Virus record (IMG/VR): IMGVR_UViG_3300011126_000075
Location: 1 to 21,238 of that record
Source of the DNA: a virus
Strand: one strand, 5' to 3'
DNA length: 21,238 bases
The notes under the pieces were generated by a model. The model was given only the letters and a program-made list of their open reading frames with translations, had not been told where the DNA came from and did no database searches. Positions 13,926 through 21,238 of the stretch are shown here, in pieces; the stretch's first letter is position 1; the number at the start of each line of letters is the position of its first letter. Made by a program: the position numbers and the translations under genes.

Positions 13926-15176
13926 ATGACTATTGAGCAGAAAGAACTCGCGCAGATTGCAGAGCAATTCAAAAGCGCAACCGACGAAGTTAAAGGCCTG
14001 AAAGCCAAGCACGAGGAAGAAGTAAAGACCCTCGGCGAAGCTACGGCAGAAACCAAATCGGCCATCGAAAAGCTAAACGGCGAAATCGAGACGCAATTCA
14101 AAGCCATGGATGACGTGGTAAAAGAATTGCAGGCAAAAATGGCGCGCCCTAATTTCGGCAAGCCAGAAGAGGCAAAATCAATGGGGCAGCAGTTCGTTGC
14201 CAGTGACGTGTTTGCCGAAATGAAGTCAAACCGCCGTGGCTCTAATGAGCCGGTAGAAATCAAAGCGGATATTACTTCATTGGCAGCTTCTGCCGGTGCA
14301 TTAATTGACCCTTACCGCGACCCAGAAGTCTATCGCACCATTGGCGGTCGTCGCCAGATGCGTATCCGTGACCTTATCCCGACTGTTCCGGCAGCAAGCG
14401 GTTCCGTTGAGATCATGCGCCAGAATGCGCTTACCAACGCGGCAGCTCCACAAGGTTCGGTTGCAGGCCAAGGTGGCGGTGAATTTGTCGCTAAAGCTGA
14501 ATCAACAATCACTTGGGAATTGGTGACTGTTCCTGTCCGCACTATCGCACATTGGGTGCCTGCTTCACGTCAAGCGCTGTCCGATGCGCCGATGTTGCAA
14601 GGCCTGATTGACACTGAACTGACTTACGGTTTGCAGCTTGAAGCCGATAATCAGATTTTGAACGGCGACGGCACTGGTCAGGAAATCACCGGCATCTTGG
14701 CGGATGCAGCAATCAACGACGTAGGCGAATTAGCAAGCGGTACTGCTGCTGCTGATGTACCCGCTGCAATGATTGATCACATCCGCGCGGCTATCACGCT
14801 TTGCCAGACTTCGGAGTATTACGATATTGACGGTTTGATTCTGAACCCTACCGATTTCGCTACTCTTGAAACTGCAAAGGCGACCGATGGTCACTACATC
14901 CTGATGCCTTTTGCCGCAACCAGCGACAAGCCTGAGCAAATCTGGCGCGTGCCGGTTATTGTTAGCAACGCAATGCCAGCCGACACGTTCCTGTTGGGCT
15001 CTTGGCAGATGGGCGCCAAACTGTACGTTAATGAAGGTGTGTCGGTTCGCGTAAGTGAATCACATTCTGATTACTTCGTTAAGAACGGCGTCGCAGTGCT
15101 GGCAGAAGAGCGTTACTGCCTAGGCATTAACCGCCCTAAAGCCTTCACTAAAGGCTTGTTCACAGTAGCAGCGTAA
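13926..15176 (+). CDS. Major capsid protein (HK97 fold)
   Basis: This 416-aa shell protein begins with an N-terminal coiled-coil arm rich in Glu, Lys and Ala (about residues 2-75), which is the delta domain that serves as internal scaffold and is normally removed by the upstream protease. The HK97 fold follows, with RDLIPTVPAASGSVEIMRQ, TVPVRTIAHWVPASRQALSD, LEADNQILNGDGTGQEITGI, VPVIVSNAMPADTFLLG, and VRVSESHSDYFVKNGVAVLAEERY near the end. I chose ATG 13926 because GAGGTGG is 5 bases upstream; a GTG at 13917 lies within that site. A UUCG hairpin follows the stop codon. Confidence 0.95.
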   Translation: MTIEQKELAQIAEQFKSATDEVKGLKAKHEEEVKTLGEATAETKSAIEKLNGEIETQFKAMDDVVKELQAKMARPNFGKPEEAKSMGQQFVASDVFAEMKSNRRGSNEPVEIKADITSLAASAGALIDPYRDPEVYRTIGGRRQMRIRDLIPTVPAASGSVEIMRQNALTNAAAPQGSVAGQGGGEFVAKAESTITWELVTVPVRTIAHWVPASRQALSDAPMLQGLIDTELTYGLQLEADNQILNGDGTGQEITGILADAAINDVGELASGTAAADVPAAMIDHIRAAITLCQTSEYYDIDGLILNPTDFATLETAKATDGHYILMPFAATSDKPEQIWRVPVIVSNAMPADTFLLGSWQMGAKLYVNEGVSVRVSESHSDYFVKNGVAVLAEERYCLGINRPKAFTKGLFTVAA

Positions 15177-15182
15177 GTGATT

Positions 15183-15211
15183 AAAGCGGGGGCTTCGGCC
15201 CCTGCTTTATT
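15183..15211 (+). terminator. UUCG hairpin after the major capsid gene
   Basis: AAAGCGGGGGC (15183-15193), TTCG loop, and GCCCCTGCTTT (15198-15208) make an 11-bp stem with one G-U pair and a C(UUCG)G tetraloop. The downstream U run is short (TTTATTT), so it may act as a leaky terminator or stabilise the capsid mRNA 3' end, with the remaining tail genes at lower level. Confidence 0.65.
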
Positions 15212-15223
15212 TAAGGAGTTTTT

Positions 15224-15415
15224 ATGTTGTACGAATTTATTCAGCACTCAGGCCGCCACCGTCGCGGCGATATTGTTGAGCTTGACGAAAAGCATTCCCA
15301 GACACAGGAACGATTAAAGCGCGGCATTATCCGCGAGCCTGTGAAGTTCAATCCCGTTGAAGAAACGGCGATGGACAAACCAGTTTTAGAGACAAAGAAG
15401 AAGCGTAAGCAATGA
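15224..15415 (+). CDS. Small protein after capsid gene (63 aa)
   Basis: This 63-aa protein has AAGGAG upstream of the ATG. Its first half (MLYEFIQHSGRHRRGDIVELD) has the look of a small beta-barrel found in short proteins between capsid and connector genes. The second half is helical and ends in a Lys/Arg-rich tail (ETKKKRKQ). It overlaps the connector gene by ATGA. Small proteins in this position are sometimes capsid-associated, but no function can be assigned here. Confidence 0.75.
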   Translation: MLYEFIQHSGRHRRGDIVELDEKHSQTQERLKRGIIREPVKFNPVEETAMDKPVLETKKKRKQ

Positions 15416-16029
15416 GAGAATTTGCGAATCGTACAGCGGGCAAGGCGGTAACTACCGCCGCCGTTGTGTCACCTGTCACTGAGCAAGCGCTTATTGATTA
15501 TTTGGTGCTACCCGCAACAGACCCTAACTTAGCAGGCCTTTTAAAGTCTGCAACGGGCGCTGTGATTCGCTACCTCGGTTATGATTTGCTGGCACGCGAC
15601 TGGGTGCTAAAGCATTGGGATTGGCCAACAAGCGGCACAACCGCAAATCCAACGCTATCCGGTCAAGCAGGTTACGCAAAGCGTGAGATTGTTTTGCCTT
15701 ACGCTAACATTTTATCGGTTGATAGCGTGCTGGTTTACGGCACTGCCAGCACTGACTATGAGACGCGCACAGACTCGATTGTTTTTGGTTCGAGCGCGGT
15801 TATTTTTTCCAACGATGGCGACAACCAAGACCCTGCAATTGAGGTTGGATATTCCGCTGGCTTTGGTGCTACTGATGACGATGTTCCAGAAGAAATCAAA
15901 GAGGCGATTTTATTGCTGGCGGCTTTCATGTATGAGCATCGCGGCGCGTGCTCTTCGTTAAATCAGATAAAGGAGTCAGGCGCAGAGAGCTTGCTAATCC
16001 CGTGGCGCAATCCTGAGTTGATGCTATGA
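15412..16029 (+). CDS. Head-tail connector / DNA packaging protein, gp6-like
   Basis: This 205-aa protein is expected to form the ring beneath the portal. Marks are an N-terminal helix pair (EQALIDYLVLPATDPNLAGLLKSATGAVIRYLGY) and a middle beta region ending in DPAIEVGYSAGFG. The characteristic C-terminal helix VPEEIKEAILLLAAFMYEHRG is the usual signature of gp6/TIGR02215-type connectors. It is coupled by ATGA to the preceding gene and overlaps the possible early start of the next. Confidence 0.85.
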   Translation: MREFANRTAGKAVTTAAVVSPVTEQALIDYLVLPATDPNLAGLLKSATGAVIRYLGYDLLARDWVLKHWDWPTSGTTANPTLSGQAGYAKREIVLPYANILSVDSVLVYGTASTDYETRTDSIVFGSSAVIFSNDGDNQDPAIEVGYSAGFGATDDDVPEEIKEAILLLAAFMYEHRGACSSLNQIKESGAESLLIPWRNPELML

Positions 16030-16040
16030 GGTGCTGCGAC

Positions 16041-16364
16041 ATGAACGCGGGCATGTTGCGTGAGCCTGTCACTTTTCGTGAGCAGGTAGAAACCGCGATT
16101 GGTGGCGGCGCTACAGATGTTAGCTTGGTCGATAAGTTCGACACAATTGGTTTTATGAAGCCGCTCAGCGGTAACGAGCGCATGTTCTCGCACCGACTTG
16201 ATGCTGTCACGCGCAACAGGCTAACGATTCGATACCGCACCGATATTGTCGAGAGTGACACGGTGGTTATTCGTAACCGTTCATACCAAATTAGATTTAT
16301 TAATAATCTTGAGTTTAAAAACCGCTGGCTAGAGCTTGACCTTGATGGGGGCGTCGCACTGTGA
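16041..16364 (+). CDS. Head-tail adaptor (head closure family)
   Basis: The product is 107 aa from ATG 16041, chosen because GAGGTG is 7 bases upstream; an ATG at 16026 overlaps that site. The sequence NAGMLREPVTFREQVE, an unspecific middle, and the end VVIRNRSYQIRFINNLEFKNRWLELDL match the Phage_H_T_join/SPP1 gp16-like head-closure family, a small beta-barrel that plugs the connector after packaging. It sits between connector and gp10-like genes, as in HK97-type phages. Confidence 0.85.
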   Translation: MNAGMLREPVTFREQVETAIGGGATDVSLVDKFDTIGFMKPLSGNERMFSHRLDAVTRNRLTIRYRTDIVESDTVVIRNRSYQIRFINNLEFKNRWLELDLDGGVAL

Positions 16365-16810
16365 GCGTTAGCATTAAAGGCATGAATGAGACGCTTAAGG
16401 CGCTATCTGCTTTCGGCAAAGGCGCTGATAAGTTTATAGCGAAGGCCGTCGGTGAAACTGCCATTGGCGTCCGCGCTGATGCGATCAAGGCAATCGACCG
16501 AGGCAGCAAAAGCGGACGCACTTATGTTCGTGGCGCGGGCAATAATCTATCCGGCACGCATACGGCATCGGCGGCTGGCGAGGCACCTGCTAGTGATTCC
16601 GGCAGCCTTGTTAGCAGCATTAAGATAGATCAAATTGATAAAGTTGCGCGAGTGTTTAGCCCTCTGCCTTATTCTTTCTGGCTTGAGTTCGGTACGCTTA
16701 GTATTGCGCCGCGCCCGTTCTTAAATCCTGCTGTAGATGGGCGTATGCGTTATTTCCAGCAACGATTAGCGAGAGCGCTCGATAAAGCAGAAAAGGCTTT
16801 TAGTAAATGA
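16361..16810 (+). CDS. HK97 gp10-like tail completion protein
   Basis: This 149-aa protein starts with GTG, which overlaps the previous stop codon, with a G-rich site upstream. The start SVSIKGMNETLKALSAFG, the middle RADAIKAIDRGSKSGRTY, and the conserved block YSFWLEFGTLSIAPRPFLNPA match the HK97 gp10/neck family, which acts at the head-tail junction or in tail completion. It overlaps the next gene by ATGA. Confidence 0.88.
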   Translation: MSVSIKGMNETLKALSAFGKGADKFIAKAVGETAIGVRADAIKAIDRGSKSGRTYVRGAGNNLSGTHTASAAGEAPASDSGSLVSSIKIDQIDKVARVFSPLPYSFWLEFGTLSIAPRPFLNPAVDGRMRYFQQRLARALDKAEKAFSK

Positions 16811-17220
16811 GCACATACCAGCTACAGATAGCAGTTGCCGCAGCACTAAATGCAGACGCGCCGCTAATGGCTTTAGTAAATGGGGTTTATGATAATCCGC
16901 TGCAAGTCGCTAATCCTGAGAGTGATTCAGCGTTCCCGTTCGTTACTTTATCAGACGGAAGCTCTACGCCTTGGGATACAGATACAGAGCTAGGCCGCGA
17001 GTCCGCTGTGATTATTCATACGTGGTCACGAGCCCGCCACGCATTGGAGGCCAAACAAATCCAAGATGCGATTTACAACGCCGTACATCGCGGTACAATC
17101 CCGATTGTAGGTAGTCAGTTTATCGGATGCGATGAAGTACAGCGCACCGTTGAAAGAGACCCCGACGGCATCACCCGTCATGGCGTGCAAGAGTTCAAAA
17201 TTATTTACGAAGAGGTATAG
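16807..17220 (+). CDS. Tail terminator/completion protein (DUF3168)
   Basis: This 137-aa protein caps the tail tube at the head-proximal end in related phages. Marks are LQIAVAAALNADAPLMALVNGVYDN (6-30), FPFVTLSDGSSTPWDT, VIIHTWSRARHALEAKQIQDAIYNAVH (68-94), and an ending strand VQEFKIIYEEV. All fit the DUF3168/lambda gpU-like family. Coupled to the upstream gene by ATGA. Confidence 0.87.
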   Translation: MSTYQLQIAVAAALNADAPLMALVNGVYDNPLQVANPESDSAFPFVTLSDGSSTPWDTDTELGRESAVIIHTWSRARHALEAKQIQDAIYNAVHRGTIPIVGSQFIGCDEVQRTVERDPDGITRHGVQEFKIIYEEV

Positions 17221-17223
17221 ATC

Positions 17224-17616
17224 ATGGCGGCAGAATACGGCAGAAAAGTTATTTTCACATGGGACGCCGCGCCAATTTTAGGCGTGCGAGAAAAGTCCCT
17301 ATCAATCAACGGCGAGCCTGTTAACGTCACAAGTGACGAGGACAGCGGCTGGCAGACTCTGCTTACCGAAGATGCAGAAGTTAGCGTATCTGTCGAGCTT
17401 TCTGGTGTGACGAAAGACACAATTTTGCGCAAAGCAAAACTTGACGGCGGCGCGTCATTGACCGGCGCGGTAACGCTAACTTATGAGAACGGCGACGAAA
17501 TCGCGGGCACGTTCCAGCTCGGGCCGTACAGCGAAGGCCAGCCGTACAATGAGGCTGTTACGTTCACCGCTTCCTTGATGAGTAACGGCGTGGTCACTTA
17601 CACGGTCGCTCCATAA
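17224..17616 (+). CDS. Major tail protein (tail tube)
   Basis: This 130-aa subunit probably builds the tail tube. The features KSLSINGEPVNVTSDEDSGWQTLL (25-48), ELSGVTKDTILRKA, and the closing strands FQLGPYSEGQPYNEAVTFTASLMSNG match the TP901-1/Phage_tail_2 type of small tube protein. It has a good GAGG site 8 bases before the ATG. Its stop codon overlaps the tail chaperone start (TAATG). The order terminator, tube, chaperone, tape measure is standard. Confidence 0.88.
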   Translation: MAAEYGRKVIFTWDAAPILGVREKSLSINGEPVNVTSDEDSGWQTLLTEDAEVSVSVELSGVTKDTILRKAKLDGGASLTGAVTLTYENGDEIAGTFQLGPYSEGQPYNEAVTFTASLMSNGVVTYTVAP

Positions 17617-17993
17617 TGAGCCAGCTTAAGCCGGTTACTTTTTCGTACAAGGGCAAGGATTGCACCGTCGATTCTGACGATGGAATCTGGGGGCTAATTG
17701 AAGCTGTCGAGGACGTTATAACTTTTCTCGAATTGCTTCCGTTAGTCCAGTCTGGAAAGTACCCAACGGCGCGGATTTTTCGCGCTTACGCTGCGGCTTT
17801 GTCGTATGCCGGTTGCAGAACGACGGCGCAAGAGGTTCGCGCAGAGTCAACTTATGCAGACATGGGGACAATGGCTGGCACGCTCATAACAATTATGATG
17901 ATGGCGCAGCCGCCTATTGATGTTGACCTCGGCAAGCCGTCGAGCGATTCAGAAGCGGAAAGCGAGAAAAAAAAAGAGGCGGAAGCCAAGTAA
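17616..17993 (+). CDS. Tail assembly chaperone, short form (gpG-like)
   Basis: This 125-aa chaperone bridges the tape measure and tube subunits during tail assembly. The segment DGIWGLIEAVEDVITFLELL (23-42) and following helices resemble the GTA gp10/Phage_TAC_11 family. The C-terminus is highly charged (SDSEAESEKKKEAEAK). Near its 3' end is a run of nine A in register with three lysine codons, which can shift ribosomes into the -1 frame that leads to the downstream TAC extension. It starts by one-base overlap with the tube gene. Confidence 0.87.
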   Translation: MSQLKPVTFSYKGKDCTVDSDDGIWGLIEAVEDVITFLELLPLVQSGKYPTARIFRAYAAALSYAGCRTTAQEVRAESTYADMGTMAGTLITIMMMAQPPIDVDLGKPSSDSEAESEKKKEAEAK

Positions 17994-18181
17994 GGTCGCT
18001 TTTTCAGCTTTGGGTTAGATTCGGTTACAGCCCTGTAGACTTTTGGAAGATGCACCCCGTAGCCTTTTGGTGGGTTGTCGAAGAAAAGTTGCAAGAGTGC
18101 AAGCCAAAAACTAACTACGCAGGCGGCATGACCGAGGCGCAAGTGCAAGAGCTTTACGCCGAAGCATACGGAGTAGATTAA
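17616..18181 (+). CDS. Tail assembly chaperone, -1 frameshift fusion (gpGT-like)
   Basis: A -1 shift at the A9 run (17967-17975) joins residues 1-120 of the short form to 68 residues read from 17975, giving about 188 aa and ending at TAA 18179-18181, directly before the tape measure ATG. The extension contains LFQLWVRFGYSPVDFWKMHP, AFWWVVEEKL and MTEAQVQELYAEAYG, with the FW-x-W and E-L-Y pattern of phage TAC second domains. No credible ribosome-binding site or early start precedes it, and it fills the gap exactly between chaperone and tape measure. This is the classical lambda G/GT arrangement. The fusion is inferred from the frame and from precedent. Confidence 0.8.
17967..17975 (+). promoter_or_regulatory. 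A9 slippery site for -1 frameshifting
   Basis: In the zero frame the codons read GAG-AAA-AAA-AAA-GAG. Any A-AAA-AAA heptamer allows tandem tRNA-Lys slippage by -1, continuing as AGA-GGC-GGA. The purine-rich GGAAAGCGAG just upstream may act as a Shine-Dalgarno-like stimulator. Polymerase slippage on A9 is an alternative mechanism. Confidence 0.75.
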
Positions 18182-20089
18182 ATGGCCGGTATTGAAGTTA
18201 AAATTGGTGCAGATACCACCGGCCTAGATTCCGGCGTTGCCAAATCTAAAACCAGTCTAAAAGGTCTCGGTAAAGAGGTTGGCGAGCTTAGTGGCAACAT
18301 GGCAAAGATGGGCCTTGCCGCTGCCGCTGCTGGCGCGGCTATGGCCGCTGCTCTAACCGTGAAAGGCCTTGCTGCTGTTGATGCTCAGGCTAAACTTTCT
18401 CGCCAGCTTGGCGCAACAAACGACGGCCTGCGAGCCGTTCAATTAGCCGCCTCTGATGCCGGTGTCTCTACCGGATCAATGAACTCCGCCTTAGAAAAAT
18501 TAAACCAGCGCGTCGGTGAGGCAATGCGCGGGACGGGCGAGGCTGCCAAATCGTTTGGTCGATTAGGATTGAGCGCTCAAGAGCTTGCGCCGATGGATGC
18601 AGACCAGCGCATGGCGGCTATCGCTGATCGCATGAAAGAGATGGGTTTATCTTCATCTCAAGCGGCTGATGAATTGCGCCAGATGGGCATACGCTCTGGC
18701 GAAGTCGTGAACCTGATGATGCAGGGCGGCGACGCGATTCGGGCGGCACGCGGCGAAGTTGATTCCCTTGGTTTGTCTTTGTCTGCTGTTGACGCCGCAA
18801 AGGTCGAGGCTGCTAATGATTCGTTCGCCCGCGTTGGCTTGGTTGTTGATGGCGTGGCGCAGCAACTAGCAATCGAAGTTGCTCCAATTCTTGACGCTAT
18901 TAGTAAGCAGTTCGTCGGCGCTGCAAAAGAAGCGGGCGGCATGGGCGAGGCTGTCGGCGAGTCGTTCGGGCTTATTGTTGATTCCGCTGCTTTTGTGATG
19001 GACGTGGTGGAAGGAATAAAGCGGGCGTTTACTGTTGCTGCTGATTTAATTATAGCGCAGTGGAGCGGCATGGCTGGCGCTATTGCCACGGTTATCGGTG
19101 AAGTTATTTCGCTGATGAACGAAATCCCCAGCGTCAATCTTGATGACGCTGAGGCCTCGGTAAAATCATTCGCGCAAGAGTCTATTGACGCTGCTAATTT
19201 CGCAGTAGATAACATTTCCGCAACGCTCGAAAGGCCACTACCAAGCGGCCAGTTCAAAGCGTTTGTAGCAGAGGCCAAAGAGGCTGCACAGGTTGCCGCA
19301 GAAGAGGCGGTTGCCGTTCGTGAGGCCATGGCTCAAGCTGGCGGCGGTGCAGGAGGTGGTGGCTCTCAGGTTAGCGAAGAAGAGAAGGCCAAGCTTGAAA
19401 GCAAGCTACAAGCCATCCGAGACGCTAACGCGACTGAGCTTGAATTGCTGGCGTCTAAGTACGCGGCAGAAGTCGAGATCATGCGCGAGGGATTGGCTAA
19501 TAAGCAGCTGACAGAAGACGAGGCCCGCGAGCTTTCGCTTGGCGCGGCTGAGCGTTATGCCCAATCGAAAGACGAGATAGAACGCAACTCAAAAGAAACC
19601 GCTGAAAGATTGGCAGAGGCAGAGCGCAAGAACAAGCAGTCAATAATGAAGTCCGCGCTATCCGGCCTTACTTCATTAATGAACAGCGAAAGCCGCAAAA
19701 TGTTCGAGGTCGGGAAAGCGGCGGCGATTTCCAGCGCGATCGTTGACACTTACATGGGCATGACCAAGGCGTTAGCGCAGCTCGGCCCCATCGCGGGCCC
19801 TATTGCGGCGGTTGCCATCGGCGCTACCGGCTTTGCCAACGTGGCGTCTATTCGGGCGCAATCCTTCGGCGGTGGTGGTGGTTCTGCCACAGGTTCAAAC
19901 ACAGGACAAATCAACGCAGCCACAACGCAAACGGGCGGCGGTGGTGCAGGCGGCGGCGAAGGCGGCCCGCGCCAAGTCGTGAATGTTGCGCTCAATGGCC
20001 AATTCTTCTCACGTGAAATGGTGCGCGACATGCTGCCGATGATCGGCGAAGAGCTGCAGGACGGCGGCGTTCTAGGGAGTGTCGGATAA
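18182..20089 (+). CDS. Tail tape measure protein
   Basis: This 635-aa protein sets tail length and is ejected with the DNA. The start (MAGIEVKIGADTTGLDSGVA) is typical of tape measures. An Ala-rich hydrophobic segment follows (GLAAAAAGAAMAAALTVKGL, about 43-62), then the TP901-like core and a hydrophobic region around 280-310. A Glu/Lys/Ala-rich coiled coil lies at about 395-490, and a Gly-rich segment (FGGGGGSATG and GGGGAGGGEGG) at about 560-600. At roughly 0.15 nm per residue, the length predicts a tail near 95 nm. GGAG is 8 bases before the ATG, and the gene starts immediately after the frameshift product's stop. Confidence 0.93.
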   Translation: MAGIEVKIGADTTGLDSGVAKSKTSLKGLGKEVGELSGNMAKMGLAAAAAGAAMAAALTVKGLAAVDAQAKLSRQLGATNDGLRAVQLAASDAGVSTGSMNSALEKLNQRVGEAMRGTGEAAKSFGRLGLSAQELAPMDADQRMAAIADRMKEMGLSSSQAADELRQMGIRSGEVVNLMMQGGDAIRAARGEVDSLGLSLSAVDAAKVEAANDSFARVGLVVDGVAQQLAIEVAPILDAISKQFVGAAKEAGGMGEAVGESFGLIVDSAAFVMDVVEGIKRAFTVAADLIIAQWSGMAGAIATVIGEVISLMNEIPSVNLDDAEASVKSFAQESIDAANFAVDNISATLERPLPSGQFKAFVAEAKEAAQVAAEEAVAVREAMAQAGGGAGGGGSQVSEEEKAKLESKLQAIRDANATELELLASKYAAEVEIMREGLANKQLTEDEARELSLGAAERYAQSKDEIERNSKETAERLAEAERKNKQSIMKSALSGLTSLMNSESRKMFEVGKAAAISSAIVDTYMGMTKALAQLGPIAGPIAAVAIGATGFANVASIRAQSFGGGGGSATGSNTGQINAATTQTGGGGAGGGEGGPRQVVNVALNGQFFSREMVRDMLPMIGEELQDGGVLGSVG

Positions 20090-20910
20090 TGGCTGTAGTT
20101 ATTAACAGCAGTGTTGTTTTATCTTCTTCATCAACGCTGCCACCCTTCCCGCTTAATCATGCGCGTATCGGCTATCAGAGCTTTTTACCAGACGCAGAGC
20201 TGACGCCATCTAGCGCGGCTGCTGGCTTCCCTGCCGAGGCGGTTGTCAATGGTTTGACTTACGATCAGTGGCGACCGGAAGAGCTACCTGCAACGCTTAC
20301 AACGGACTTAGTGACAGCTAGGGATTGCGACTACCTCGGTATAGCGGCGCATAATTTCGCAACCATTGGCGCAGTTGTTGACATTGAATATTCAACAGAT
20401 GGCGGCGCGACTTATACGCTACTAGAGTCAATGAGTCCCGAAGATAACACGCCAATAATGCTGATTTTCAATACAGTAACAGCCCGCTATTGGCGTATGT
20501 CGATAACAGCACCTAGCGGCACAGCTCAGATTGGTGCTGTTAATCTTGGGCAGGCGCTTGTTATGCAGCGGCCCATCTATGGTGGGCACACGCCAATTAC
20601 AATGAGTCGCCGCACCGAGTACCAAAATAACATAAGCGATTCCGGACAGTGGCTGGGGCGGACTATTGTTCGCAAAGGTGTTGGCACTAGCTTTGCGTGG
20701 AAACATTTGACGGCAGGCTGGTGTCGTGAGTATTTCACGCCGTTTGTGAAAGCGTGCAGGACTACGCCGTTCTTCATCGCTTGGTATCCCTCTAAATTCC
20801 CGAGAGAGGTGGGCTATTGCTGGACGAGCGGCGACATATCGCCTAGCAACATGGGCATTCGTGACTATATGAGCGTCACGCTAAAAGCGGACGGGTTCGG
20901 CGATGACTGA
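20089..20910 (+). CDS. Distal tail / tail-tip protein with galactose-binding-like domain
   Basis: This 273-aa protein is encoded right after the tape measure (TAATG overlap). The segment CDYLGIAAHNFATIGAVVDIEYSTDGGATY and the later VTARYWRMSITAPSGTAQIGAVNLGQAL have the pattern of a galactose-binding (F5/8 type C) jelly roll. The end (TTPFFIAWYPSKFPREVGYCW, then RDYMSVTLKADGFGDD) resembles distal tail proteins. It probably forms part of the baseplate or tail tip and may contact host surface sugars. The first part is clear by context; the binding role is inferred. Confidence 0.7.
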   Translation: MAVVINSSVVLSSSSTLPPFPLNHARIGYQSFLPDAELTPSSAAAGFPAEAVVNGLTYDQWRPEELPATLTTDLVTARDCDYLGIAAHNFATIGAVVDIEYSTDGGATYTLLESMSPEDNTPIMLIFNTVTARYWRMSITAPSGTAQIGAVNLGQALVMQRPIYGGHTPITMSRRTEYQNNISDSGQWLGRTIVRKGVGTSFAWKHLTAGWCREYFTPFVKACRTTPFFIAWYPSKFPREVGYCWTSGDISPSNMGIRDYMSVTLKADGFGDD

Positions 20911-21238
20911 GAATGCGCGAATTGGCCGTGAACCTATCGAAGTGCTGCAAGTTTTTCAGGACGTTTGCAGCCTTGAATACGGCGTTGCGCCGTGCACTGC
21001 TGTTCTGCCAGCAGCAGGTCAAAAGTGCTTTAAAACCCGCTCATCTTGCCAAGACTCTGAAAACTTCACGCGCTCAAGCTTGCAAATAAACTTTTGCACA
21101 AATCAGGCGCGTATTCCGCAGGATGGCAATTATTACCTGCCGTTTTTGTCTGGTGTGCAAGTAACGCCAGCGCGAATCAATCCAGCGGGCGGCAATAGCA
21201 GCGCGTCGGCTCTCGGACAACGCTCTGTTATTACCGCA
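20903..21238 (+). CDS. Tail-tip protein, N-terminal part (cut by window edge)
   Basis: The open frame from ATG 20903 continues through the right edge, giving 112 residues so far. It overlaps the previous gene by 8 bases. Visible features are EVLQVFQDVCSLEYGVAPCTA (the Cys-x(6-7)-PC pattern) and KCFKTRSSCQDSENF, then NFCTNQARIPQDGNYYLPFL. I recall this spacing of cysteines from the N-terminal regions of tail-tip proteins that follow a distal tail protein in siphophages. They probably belong to the baseplate hub. The rest of the gene is outside the window. Confidence 0.7.
   Translation, partial: MTENARIGREPIEVLQVFQDVCSLEYGVAPCTAVLPAAGQKCFKTRSSCQDSENFTRSSLQINFCTNQARIPQDGNYYLPFLSGVQVTPARINPAGGNSSASALGQRSVITA

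Noticed and set aside
18658-19329. Minus-strand 223-aa frame opposite the tape measure gene
   Set aside because: The Ala/Ser/Thr-rich translation is the expected shadow of an Ala-rich coding strand. The plus-strand gene is clear.

Overview
The window is a contiguous block of a tailed-phage genome (free phage or prophage). It has a siphovirus layout with an HK97-type head and a lambda-like order of genes. Base composition is moderate, Shine-Dalgarno sites are typically bacterial, and many genes overlap by ATGA or TAATG. These traits, with the protein families present, suggest a proteobacterial (probably gammaproteobacterial) host, but nothing in the sequence identifies the host. No integrase, CI-type repressor or lysis gene is visible, so a temperate lifestyle is only suggested by the Cro-like regulator.

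Left part (1-2049, minus strand): a leftward early operon of recombination and replication accessories. Its genes are a RecE/DUF3799-type PDDEXK nuclease, a conserved unknown protein in the slot where a single-strand annealing protein usually sits, an SSB, and beyond a UUCG hairpin the start of a pentapeptide-repeat protein cut by the window edge. At 2078-2114 a nearly perfect palindrome carries two overlapping, oppositely directed promoters. These would drive the leftward operon and a rightward operon that begins with a 57-aa Cro-like protein.

Replication part (2148-7289, plus strand): Cro-like regulator, SF2 helicase with a zinc ribbon, VRR-NUC nuclease, and a 918-aa Prim-Pol/ATPase replication protein. 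After it come a strong intrinsic terminator and a 374-bp non-coding region. That region holds two identical 18-bp repeats, an inverted variant, further GTGAC/GTCAC boxes and an (AT)n tract, and I read it as a candidate replication origin.

Accessory part (7290-9196): small genes of mostly unknown function. One is a striking protein with 20 tandem Cys-Ser-X tripeptides; another is a 49-aa membrane protein not found by a 60-residue ORF cutoff.

Late part (9210-21238, plus strand): small and large terminase, a small basic protein, portal, Mu-F-like head protein, prohead protease, major capsid protein, a small capsid-linked protein, gp6-like connector, head-tail adaptor, gp10-like protein, DUF3168 tail terminator, major tail protein, tail assembly chaperone with a probable -1 frameshift extension (the G/GT arrangement), tape measure protein, a distal tail protein and the start of a tail-tip protein cut by the right edge. 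Together these package DNA, build and mature the capsid, join it to the tail and assemble a tail of moderate length.

The observations most worth a second look are the Cys-Ser-X repeat protein, the iteron-like origin candidate, the A9 frameshift site, the two-fold symmetric divergent promoter, and the unknown partner of the RecE-like nuclease.
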